The notes beneath the pieces are model-generated. The model was not told the DNA's origin and did no database searches. It worked only from the letters and a program-made list of their open reading frames with translations. The position numbers and the translations under genes are program-made. This document shows, one piece after another, positions 16,742 to 23,930 of a stretch of DNA of 64,000 nt. The first letter of the stretch is position 1. Each line of letters starts with the position of its first letter. The DNA is from Cellulomonas fimi (GTDB lineage: Bacteria; Actinomycetota; Actinomycetes; Actinomycetales; Cellulomonadaceae): positions 4,030,001-4,094,000 of the forward strand of contig NZ_CP110680.1 in the NCBI RefSeq assembly GCF_028583725.1. The letters are read 5' to 3'.

Positions 16742-17155
16742 GTGCAGCGACTCAACCCTCCCCCGAACTGGCCCACCCCACCCGACGGCTGGACGCCGCC
16801 GCCCGGCTGGCAGCCCGACCCCGCGTGGGGTCCGCCGCCCGAGGGGTGGCAGCTGTGGCTGCCCGACGAGGACGGCCCCGCGCGTCGCCGTCAGGACGCC
16901 TTCCGCCCGGTGGGGATCGTCGCGGGCGCCCTTCTCGTCGTCCTGCTGCTCGCGCAGGCGGTGCTCGGGATCTTCTCCGCGCAGGCCGCCGGCAGCGCGG
17001 TCGGCTCCGTCCTGCTGCCGTGGCTGATCGTCTCGCTCGCCGTCCGCTACTCGCGGCGCGAGTGGCCGTGGTGGGCGATCGTCGCGGTGTTCTTCGGTGT
17101 CTGGATCCTCCTGCGGCTGCTCAGCGCCGCCGGGCAGGCCGCCGGCGGGGGGTGA
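16742..17155 (+). CDS. Small membrane protein with Pro-rich N-terminus
   Basis: The 137-residue protein starts at GTG 16742. The first 55 residues are rich in Pro and Trp (NPPPNWPTPPDGWTPPPGWQ), followed by two or three membrane segments (VGIVAGALLVVLLLAQAVLG, VLLPWLIVSLAV, WAIVAVFFGVWILLRLL). The Pro-Trp repeats resemble the juxtamembrane DUF2510-type modules found in many actinobacterial membrane proteins, though the match is loose. No neighbour suggests a function. Confidence 0.75.
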   Translation: MQRLNPPPNWPTPPDGWTPPPGWQPDPAWGPPPEGWQLWLPDEDGPARRRQDAFRPVGIVAGALLVVLLLAQAVLGIFSAQAAGSAVGSVLLPWLIVSLAVRYSRREWPWWAIVAVFFGVWILLRLLSAAGQAAGGG

Positions 17156-17182
17156 GACGTCGGCACGGTCCCCGCCCCTTAC

Positions 17183-17243
17183 GCAACCGATGGTTGCATC
17201 ATGACGGGCACAGGTCTACGGTGATGCGCAACCAATCGTTGCG
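17183..17243. promoter_or_regulatory. Two ArsR-type operators, GCAACC-N3-GGTTGC
   Basis: GCAACC-GAT-GGTTGC (17183-17197) is perfect. GCAACC-AAT-CGTTGC (17228-17242) has one mismatch and sits 45 bases further on, just upstream of the SRPBCC gene. The half-site is nearly that of the operators at 12375-12437, but with a three-base spacer. Confidence 0.7.
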
Positions 17244-17259
17244 AACAGCGGGAGAAGCC

Positions 17260-17721
17260 ATGGAGTTCGGGAGCATCGAGCGCGAGATCCACGTCGACGC
17301 CTCGCCGGAGGTCGTCTTCGAGGTCCTCAGCAGCCCGGAGCACATCCGCGACTGGTGGAACGGTGCCGAGACGGACCTGTCCGCCGCGCCGGGCAGCGGG
17401 ACGGAGGTCGCCTGGGGCCGCGGCACCGCCGACGAGCACGTCGAGCCGCTCACCGTCGTCGCCGCCGACCCGCCGCGGCTGTTCTCCTTCCGCTGGGTCC
17501 CCGACGACGCGGACGACCCCGTCGCCGCCGCGCTGCTCGTGACGTTCGAGCTCGTGCCCGCCGGGACCGGGACGCTCCTGCGGCTCACCGAGACCGGCTT
17601 CCGGGAGAAGGGCTGGGAGGTCGCCGTCATGGAGGCCGCCTATGCCGACCACGTCAGCGGCTGGGACGTCTTCGTCCCCGCGATCGCCGCACACGCCGAG
17701 CGGCTGGTCGCGACGCGATGA
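17260..17721 (+). CDS. SRPBCC (AHSA1-like) domain protein
   Basis: The 153-residue protein has the AHSA1 START-like fold: IEREIHVDASPEVVFEVLSS, EHIRDWWNGAETDL, LLRLTETGFREKGWEVAVME and a C-terminal helix. GGAGAAG precedes ATG 17260. Its stop overlaps the ArsR start (ATGA). This is a second, gene-order-inverted version of the ArsR-SRPBCC unit at 11470-12365; here the SRPBCC gene comes first. It probably binds a small hydrophobic molecule; ligand unknown. Confidence 0.9.
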   Translation: MEFGSIEREIHVDASPEVVFEVLSSPEHIRDWWNGAETDLSAAPGSGTEVAWGRGTADEHVEPLTVVAADPPRLFSFRWVPDDADDPVAAALLVTFELVPAGTGTLLRLTETGFREKGWEVAVMEAAYADHVSGWDVFVPAIAAHAERLVATR

Positions 17722-18056
17722 GCACCGCCGTCGACGACGACCTGTGGTCGGCGGTCGGGGACCCCACCCGGCGGCGCATGATCGACCTCCTGCTCACCGA
17801 CGGACCCGGCACGGCCACCTCGCTCAGCGAACGCCTTCCGGTGACGCGGCAGGCCGTCGCCAAGCACCTCGTCGTGCTCGACCGCGTGGGCCTCGTGCAC
17901 GTGACGCCCGCCGGGCGCGAGCGGCGCTACGAGGTCGACGAGGCCCAGCTCGCCCGCGCGGTCGCGCAGCTCGCCGACGTCGGCCAGGCCTGGGACGCCC
18001 GCCTGCAGCGCATCAAGCGGATCGCCGAGGCGATCGCCCGCAGTCAGAAGCAGTGA
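17718..18056 (+). CDS. ArsR family transcriptional regulator
   Basis: The 112-residue winged-helix protein has LWSAVGDPTRRRMIDLLLTD, LSERLPVTRQAVAKHLVVLD and RVGLVHVTPAGRERRYEVD. Metal-site cysteines are absent. It overlaps the SRPBCC gene by ATGA and is followed at 29 bases by another SRPBCC gene, forming a three-gene unit. The palindromes at 17183-17243 are its likely targets. Confidence 0.92.
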   Translation: MSTAVDDDLWSAVGDPTRRRMIDLLLTDGPGTATSLSERLPVTRQAVAKHLVVLDRVGLVHVTPAGRERRYEVDEAQLARAVAQLADVGQAWDARLQRIKRIAEAIARSQKQ

Positions 18057-18085
18057 CCGGTACCGAGGAGAGAGAAGGGTTCGAG

Positions 18086-18529
18086 ATGGTGGACATCATC
18101 CACAGGGTCGGCATGCGCTCGGCCGCCCTGGACGACGTGTACGCGGCGCTCACCACGATCGACGGGCTGTCGGCGTGGTGGACGACCGACACGACTGGCG
18201 ACCCGGGCGTCGGCGGCCTGCTCGCGTTCCGCTTCCCGCAGGGAGGCTTCGACATGGTCGTGCTCGAGCAGGAGCCCGGCCGGCGCGTCGTGTGGGAGGT
18301 CGTCGACGGTCCCGAGGAGTGGATCGGGACGACCGTGCGCTGGGAGCTCCGGCAGGACGGCGAGTGGGTCGTCGTCCTGTTCGCGCACGAGGGCTGGCGC
18401 GAGCCGGTCGAGTTCATGTCGCACTGCAGCACCAAGTGGGCGACGTTCCTGGTCAGCCTCAAGCAGCTCGTCGAGACCGGCGCGGGCGCACCTGCACCCG
18501 ACGACCTCGCGATCTCCGACTGGCACTGA
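18086..18529 (+). CDS. SRPBCC family protein
   Basis: The 147-residue START-like protein has VDIIHRVGMRSAALDDVYAA, LTTIDGLSAWWTTDT and WVVVLFAHEGWREPVEFMSH. It ends in a helix with STKWATFLVSLKQLVETG, the signature of AHSA1/START proteins linked to ArsR regulators. AGAAGGG precedes ATG 18086. It is the third gene of the operon beginning at 17260, and differs clearly in sequence from the first, so the operon makes two distinct ligand-binding proteins. Confidence 0.88.
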   Translation: MVDIIHRVGMRSAALDDVYAALTTIDGLSAWWTTDTTGDPGVGGLLAFRFPQGGFDMVVLEQEPGRRVVWEVVDGPEEWIGTTVRWELRQDGEWVVVLFAHEGWREPVEFMSHCSTKWATFLVSLKQLVETGAGAPAPDDLAISDWH

Positions 18530-18550
18530 CCCGGGCGGCGGGCCGGTCGG

Positions 18551-18970
18551 CTACGCGTGAACCGTGTGGGACACGGGGTACCACGCGTCGCCGGCGGGCT
18601 CGCCGTCGAGGTTCCAGCTCCACGACTCCATCGGACGCACCCGCACGTACCACCCCGGCCCGATCATCCCGGTCCGCTCGACGGGATCCTCCGCCACGCC
18701 GTAGACGCGGATGCCGCGTGCCGCGAACGGCTCCAGCGTCGGCACGTCGTCGAAGACGATCGCCACCCGCCGCCGGCCCGCGCGCACGTTGCGGACCTTG
18801 CGCGTCCGCAGGACCGTCTCGCCGCCGCCGAACCAGAACGCCTCGCCGTCGAGCTCGCAGACGACCGGTACGACGTCGGGCTGCTCCCCCTCGCCGAGGG
18901 TCGCGACGCGCGCGACCGGGTGTTCCCGCAGGTAGGCGATCTCCTGCGCGGTGAAGGCGGTGCCGCCCAT
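18551..18970 (-). CDS. PPOX-class (F420-dependent type) flavin/deazaflavin protein
   Basis: The 139-residue protein starts FTAQEIAYLREHPVARVATL, continues QPDVVPVVCELDGEAFWFGG, and has VRNVRAGRRRVAIVFDD with the basic stretch used for cofactor phosphate binding. It ends VRVRPMESWSWNLDG. This is the PPOX F420-dependent family seen in mycobacteria and related actinobacteria. The cofactor could instead be FMN. It stands alone, with its end facing the SRPBCC operon. Confidence 0.85.
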   Translation of the reverse strand: MGGTAFTAQEIAYLREHPVARVATLGEGEQPDVVPVVCELDGEAFWFGGGETVLRTRKVRNVRAGRRRVAIVFDDVPTLEPFAARGIRVYGVAEDPVERTGMIGPGWYVRVRPMESWSWNLDGEPAGDAWYPVSHTVHA

Positions 18971-19104
18971 CGTCCCTCCAAGTGGTGCCCGTGCCCGAAG
19001 GGGCAGAGGTCGTGGCGCTGAAGCCTTTCGGACGCTCCGGCGGGCGCCGTCGGCCCGTCCCCTGCCCCTAGTGTGCGCACCAGCCGACACCCCGGGAGGG
19101 CTCG

Positions 19105-20520
19105 ATGACGAGGCGCACGCGGCTCGGTCTGACCGTCGCGACGGTCGCCGCCCTGTCGATCCTGCTCCCGGTGCCCGCGTGGGCCGGCGACGTGCAGCGC
19201 GAGGAGTTCTCGCGGCCACCGGCCGAGCCGTGGCAGGTGCTCGGGTTCGCGGGCGATCCGGTGGCGAGCACGCGCGGCGGTGCGATCACGATCGGCCGCG
19301 AGACGCTCGTCATGCTCCTCGAGGGCGCCGGGACGTCGGAGTGGACGGGGGCCTCCGGGCGGCTGACGGGGTGGGACGTCGACGTCCGCATGCGTCTCGG
19401 GCGCGACGCGACCGGCACGTGCCTCGACGAGGAGACCGGGACGCCGCCGCCGACGCTGCTGTGGGTCGGCGACACCATGGACCTCCTCCAGGTCGGCTTC
19501 GCGCCCGGAGAGCTCTGCGTCCTCTACCCGTTCGAGGACCGCCAGGTGATCCCGCTCGACACGCAGCGCTGGCACCGGTACCGCCTGGAGGCGCGCGGGC
19601 AGCACCTGCGGATCGCGGTCGACGGGCGCACGGTCCTCGACCGGACGCTCACCGGTCGCGGCGCGGGCACCGTCGGGCTCGGCTTCGAGACGTTCACCGG
19701 CTCCTCGACGTGGGACTACGTCCGCTACGACACGTCGCCGGAGCACCGGTGCACGGTCCGCGGCACGTCCGGCGCCGACGTCCTGACGGGCACGCCCGGC
19801 GACGACGTGATCTGCGCCGGCGCGGGCCACGACCGGGTCTCCGGGCTCGGTGGGGACGACGTGCTGATCGGCGGCGACGGCGACGACACGCTCCTCGGCG
19901 GCGACGGTCACGACCTGCTGCAGGGCGGCTGGGGCGCGGACGTGCTCGACGCCGGCGCGGACAGCGGACGGTCCGAGGGCGGCCAGGGCGGGGACACCTT
20001 CGTCATGGGCGCCGCACCCGACGGTGCACACCAGGTCGTCGGCGGACCGGGCCACGACGTCGTCGACTACGGGGCACGCACCGCCGGGGTCACCGTGACG
20101 CTGGACGGCGTCGGCGGCGACGGCGCGCCCGGAGAGGGCGACGCGGTGGGCGCACCGCCGCCGTGGAGCGCGTCGCCCGACGTCGAGGAGGTCCGCGGCA
20201 GCACCGGGGACGACGTCCTGACCGGCTCGCCGTGGCAGGACGCGCTCGTCGGCGGGCTCGGCGCCGACACGCTGCGCGGGCTGGCCGGCGACGACACGCT
20301 GCGCGGCACCGACGGCGTCGGGGGCAACGACCGGCTCGACGGCGGCGACGGCACCGACGGCTGCACCGCCGACCCGCTCGACGTGCTCACGTCGTGCAAC
20401 GACCGCTACCCGCCGTACCCCACCCCGACGCCGACCGGCTCGGCCCCCGCGGGCCCGGCCCAGCGGCTCGCGCCGACGTGGCTGCCCACGACGGCGCCCG
20501 CGTCACCCGCCCGCGGCTGA
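19105..20520 (+). CDS. Secreted RTX-type calcium-binding repeat protein
   Basis: The 471-residue protein has a signal peptide (Arg-rich start, hydrophobic 8-22, AWA cleavage near 27). A lectin-like/laminin-G-type domain (about 29-210) has WHRYRLEARGQHLRIAVDGR. Then come RTX nonapeptide repeats (about 219-300 and 362-415), e.g. GGDDVLIGGDGDDTLLGGDG, where Asp and Gly ligate calcium in a parallel beta-roll. A Pro/Thr-rich tail ends it, without an LPXTG anchor. Two Cys pairs flank the repeats. It has GGGAGGG before ATG 19105. A secreted calcium-binding or carbohydrate-binding role is likely; no enzymatic domain is visible. Confidence 0.85.
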   Translation: MTRRTRLGLTVATVAALSILLPVPAWAGDVQREEFSRPPAEPWQVLGFAGDPVASTRGGAITIGRETLVMLLEGAGTSEWTGASGRLTGWDVDVRMRLGRDATGTCLDEETGTPPPTLLWVGDTMDLLQVGFAPGELCVLYPFEDRQVIPLDTQRWHRYRLEARGQHLRIAVDGRTVLDRTLTGRGAGTVGLGFETFTGSSTWDYVRYDTSPEHRCTVRGTSGADVLTGTPGDDVICAGAGHDRVSGLGGDDVLIGGDGDDTLLGGDGHDLLQGGWGADVLDAGADSGRSEGGQGGDTFVMGAAPDGAHQVVGGPGHDVVDYGARTAGVTVTLDGVGGDGAPGEGDAVGAPPPWSASPDVEEVRGSTGDDVLTGSPWQDALVGGLGADTLRGLAGDDTLRGTDGVGGNDRLDGGDGTDGCTADPLDVLTSCNDRYPPYPTPTPTGSAPAGPAQRLAPTWLPTTAPASPARG

Positions 20521-21192
20521 GCCCGCGGGACCGGTCGCCGAGGTCCGCGCTGCGTCGTCGGGACCGCCGCCCCGACCGCGCTCGTCGCGCACGTCGACCG
20601 CGAGGGCCGGCCAGTCGCGCAGGACCGCGAGCGCGTCGGCCGTCAGGTCCCCGAGCGGCGGCCGCACGAGCCGTCCCGGCAGGAACGTGACCGTGGTGCC
20701 GGTGGTGCCGTCCGGCTCGACCGGGACGAGGTCGGTGACGGGGATCCCGTGCTCGTAGCGCTGCGTCCACGAGCCGTGGCTGCGCCGGTTGTGGTGGACG
20801 AGCCGGTCGCTGAGCGCGGACACGACCGAGACCCCGCGCCGCGGGTGGCCGTCGGGCAGGGACGGGCCGTCGACCGCGTCGAAGACACGCAGGTCCCGGG
20901 TCGACATGACGGGCTTGCGCACGGCGCGGCCGTGCTCGTCGAGCCGCGTGTCGGTGCCCCGCCCGTCGTCGGCGACGGTGACCGACCCGTCGTCGTGCAG
21001 CGTGACGAGGCAGCGGCCGCCGCCACGCTCGTCGGCCTCCTCGGCGGCGTACGCGAGCACCTCGAGGACGAGGTGCAGCACGCCGCCGGGCGCGAGCTCG
21101 TCGGCCCGGCGTCGCACGTCGTCGAGGTGCGCGACGTCGACCGACGTCGACCAGTCGTGCGTCGTGCTCACCCACGTGTCCCGGTCGCCCAT
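20503..21192 (-). CDS. GyrB-like GHKL ATPase domain protein (stand-alone)
   Basis: The 229-residue protein matches only the N-terminal ATPase of GyrB/ParE. It has LHLVLEVLAYAAEEADERGG (GyrB helix with general-base Glu44), VTVADDGRGTDTR (motif with Asp75), and PRRGVSVVSALSDRLVHH (the GVxVVNALS block). The Asn that coordinates magnesium in GyrB is Tyr48 here, so ATP hydrolysis may be lost or slow. The transducer is shortened, and no TOPRIM or C-terminal half follows. ATG 21192 is used, with AGG eight bases before; GTG 21198 is an alternative. It overlaps the end of the convergent RTX gene by 18 bases. Confidence 0.8.
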   Translation of the reverse strand: MGDRDTWVSTTHDWSTSVDVAHLDDVRRRADELAPGGVLHLVLEVLAYAAEEADERGGGRCLVTLHDDGSVTVADDGRGTDTRLDEHGRAVRKPVMSTRDLRVFDAVDGPSLPDGHPRRGVSVVSALSDRLVHHNRRSHGSWTQRYEHGIPVTDLVPVEPDGTTGTTVTFLPGRLVRPPLGDLTADALAVLRDWPALAVDVRDERGRGGGPDDAARTSATGPAGSAAGG

Positions 21193-21358
21193 CCGCACAT
21201 CCTGGCGACCACGTCAGGCGGAGGGCAAAGGTCCGACGGCCCCGAGATCAGCCACGCGACAGACCGACGGCGTCCCGTCCGCACACCGTCGTGGCGGACC
21301 GTGCGACCTCGACCCGTGCCGGTTGTCGGGATCGCGCGCCCTCGCGCGTCACCCGGGC

Positions 21359-22609
21359 ATGACCCTCACCGTGTCCCGCACCGCGCACCGCGCCACGACC
21401 GCGCTGTTCCTCGTCAGCGGCCTGTCCTTCGGCGGGTTCGTCGTCCGCTCCGCCGCGCTCAAGGTCGAGCACGGCCTCGACGACCGCGCCTACGGGCTCA
21501 CGAGCGTGCTGTTCGGCGGCGTCGCCATCGCCACGATGCAGGCGCTCGGCCCGCTGCTCCGCCGCGTCGGCCCCGAGGCGGTCGCCCGCGTCGCGGTCGT
21601 CACCCTCCCCCTCGCCGTGGCGTTGCTGGGCGCGGTCCCCGGCACGGCCTCCTACGTCGCGGCGATCGCCGTGGTGGCCGCGGCGAACGGGGCCCTCGAC
21701 GTCTCCATGAACGCCACCGCGGTCCGCGCCGAGCAGCGGATCGGCCGCCCGATCCTCAGCGGCTGCCACGCGGCGTGGAGCATCGGCATCACCGTCGCGA
21801 CCCTCGCCGGGACCGCGAGCCTCGCGGCCGGGGTCCCGACCGCCGCCCACCTCGCCGTCGCCGCCGCCGTCGCGGTGCCCGTCGCGCTCGTGGCCGGGAG
21901 GCGGCTGCCGACCGCCGACGAGGTGGAGCGGTCGCTGCCCGGCACCGGTCCGACGACGGACGTGCCGCCGTCCGGGTCGACCGGCGGACGCCCGGCCCGA
22001 CCGGTCCCCCGCCCGCGGTCCGGCTGGTCCCCGGCGTTCGCGCGCGTGGCCGTCGTCGGCGTCGTGCTCATGGTCGCCGAGGGTGCGGCGCTCGCATGGG
22101 GTGCGGTCCTGCTGCACGAGCAGCGCGACGCGACGCTCGCGGTGGCCGCCGCGGCGACGACCGCGTTCACCGCGGCCCAGACCCTCGGCCGCCTCGTCGG
22201 CGACCGGCTGCGCGCCGCGTGGGGCGACGCGCGGCTGTTCCGGCGCGGTGCGGTCGTCGGCGCGTGCGGGCTCGCCCTGGGCGCGCTCGCGCCGCACCCC
22301 GTCGCGGCCGTCGCGGGGTTCGCGCTGCTCGGCCTCGGCGGTGCGACGCTCGTGCCGATCGCGTACGCGGAGACGGGCCGCCTCGACCCGAGCGGCCGCT
22401 CGGCCGCGCGCCTGTCGGTCTTCGTCTACGCGGGCGTCCTCGCCGGCCCGGCGGCCATCGGCCTCGTCGCCGCGGGCGCGGGCCTCACGGCGGCCGTCGC
22501 GCTCGTCGCACCGCTGCTCGCGGCCTCGGCGCTCGTGCTGCCCCGGGCGGCCGCGGACGGGTCACCGACCGGCTCCGACCTCCCCGAGGCGTCCCGTCAG
22601 GCGCGCTGA
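21359..22609 (+). CDS. MFS transporter
   Basis: The 416-residue protein has about 12 hydrophobic segments and a charged central loop (RSLPGTGPTTDVPPSGSTGG). RRVGPEAVARVAVV follows TM2, at the usual position of the MFS loop 2-3 motif. The YbjJ-like pattern in the first half (ALKVEHGLDDRAYGLTSVLF, then NGALDVSMNATAVRAEQRIG) is characteristic of the FucP/YbjJ-type sugar-efflux subfamily. It is transcribed divergently from the GyrB-like gene. Substrate unknown. Confidence 0.88.
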   Translation: MTLTVSRTAHRATTALFLVSGLSFGGFVVRSAALKVEHGLDDRAYGLTSVLFGGVAIATMQALGPLLRRVGPEAVARVAVVTLPLAVALLGAVPGTASYVAAIAVVAAANGALDVSMNATAVRAEQRIGRPILSGCHAAWSIGITVATLAGTASLAAGVPTAAHLAVAAAVAVPVALVAGRRLPTADEVERSLPGTGPTTDVPPSGSTGGRPARPVPRPRSGWSPAFARVAVVGVVLMVAEGAALAWGAVLLHEQRDATLAVAAAATTAFTAAQTLGRLVGDRLRAAWGDARLFRRGAVVGACGLALGALAPHPVAAVAGFALLGLGGATLVPIAYAETGRLDPSGRSAARLSVFVYAGVLAGPAAIGLVAAGAGLTAAVALVAPLLAASALVLPRAAADGSPTGSDLPEASRQAR

Positions 22610-22685
22610 GGCGTCCCGGCGCCGTCCCGGCCGGCCGAGGTCGCGCCGCGCTCAAGTCCCCCGCGGCGGTGGCCGATGGCACGTC

Positions 22686-23930
22686 GTGCCGTCCACGCAG
22701 GTCACCTACCGGTACGCCGCCACGTCCACCCTGCGCGGGGAGGACGGTCAGGTGTCCGTCGGGCTCGCCTCGACCGGCACCGGGACGTTCCTCGACGCGT
22801 ACGTCGAGCGGGCCGACGTCGTGGCGGCCGGGCTGCTCCTCGTGGGGCGGGTGGCGTCGACCCGGTTCCACGACCCGACGACCGCGACCCGGCTCGCGGA
22901 GCTCGCGGACCCGATCATCACGACGGGCGACGGCACGGTCCGGTTCGAGAGCCTCTCCGCGTGCTGCGGCGTCGCCGCCCGGCTGGACCTGCCGGCGGAC
23001 GGCGTGCACGTGACGACGCAGACCCCGGGGACGACCAACGTCGACCTCGGGCCGGAGATGCGGAGACTGCTCGGCGGCGTGCTGCCGCACGACCCGATGC
23101 GCGTGCGCGTGGCCGACACAGGACTCGCGGTGACGACGCTCGACGGCAGCGCGCACGAGCGGACGGTCGCGCTGCCGGACCGGTGGGTCCGCTCGCTGGC
23201 CGACCTGCAGGTGCTCGCGAGCCGCATGTCGCTGCGCGCGACGCTCGACCAGCGGCAGGTGCGGGCGTTCCTGCGGTCGCTGCCCCCGACGACGCCACCA
23301 CGGTCGACGTTCTGGGCGCAGCCCGTGGGCGGCGGCGGGCTGCGCCTTGCGTCCCGACCGGTCGCGGGCGGCGTCCCGCTCGGCGGTCCGGAGCGCCTGC
23401 GCGTGCTCGACGCCGTGCTGCGGCACTGCCGGGAGGTGCGGGTCTACGCCGCCGACGGCGACGGGCCCGGTGCGTCGTGGTGGGAGGTCGCGCTGCCGCA
23501 CGCGCGGCTCGGTCTGGGCCTCAGCCCCGAGACGTCCCGAGGCTTCTCCGGCGAGGGTGCGCTGCTCGACGGCGACGACGACCCGACGGCCGACGCGGCC
23601 CTCGCGGTGAGCGGCCGGCTCGGGTACGACCTGGCGGAGGGCCGGTTCTTCCCGCGCCTGCTGCCGGTCGGCCGCGACCTGCTCGGCACGCACCCCCGGC
23701 TGGCCACCGCGACGGCGCTGGTCGCGGACGGCGCCGTGCACCCGGAGGGCGACCACCACGTGGTCCGCGGCCGCACCCGCGACTACGTGGTCCGGCTGGG
23801 CTCTCCGGCCGACCGCTGCTCGTGCCGGTGGTACGTCGACCACGGCGGCACGCGGGGACCGTGCGCGCACGTCCTGGCGGTCCGCCTGCTGCGCGACGGC
23901 GCACCCCCCACCGGCGAGGAGACGCGATGA
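22686..23930 (+). CDS. SWIM zinc-finger protein
   Basis: The 414-residue protein ends in a SWIM motif: Cys378-Ser-Cys380, 12 residues, Cys393-Ala-His395 (CSCRWYVDHGG then PCAHVLAV), which binds zinc and nucleic acid or protein. The preceding 370 residues have no recognised catalytic domain and include a mixed alpha/beta block ending in a charged GDHHVVRGRTRDYVVRLG strand pair. GTG 22686 fits the reading frame, but the exact start is uncertain. Its TGA overlaps the ATG of the DUF6493-like gene, so the two are made together. In other bacteria such SWIM proteins accompany MoxR-vWA AAA+ systems, which are not seen here. Confidence 0.8.
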   Translation: MPSTQVTYRYAATSTLRGEDGQVSVGLASTGTGTFLDAYVERADVVAAGLLLVGRVASTRFHDPTTATRLAELADPIITTGDGTVRFESLSACCGVAARLDLPADGVHVTTQTPGTTNVDLGPEMRRLLGGVLPHDPMRVRVADTGLAVTTLDGSAHERTVALPDRWVRSLADLQVLASRMSLRATLDQRQVRAFLRSLPPTTPPRSTFWAQPVGGGGLRLASRPVAGGVPLGGPERLRVLDAVLRHCREVRVYAADGDGPGASWWEVALPHARLGLGLSPETSRGFSGEGALLDGDDDPTADAALAVSGRLGYDLAEGRFFPRLLPVGRDLLGTHPRLATATALVADGAVHPEGDHHVVRGRTRDYVVRLGSPADRCSCRWYVDHGGTRGPCAHVLAVRLLRDGAPPTGEETR

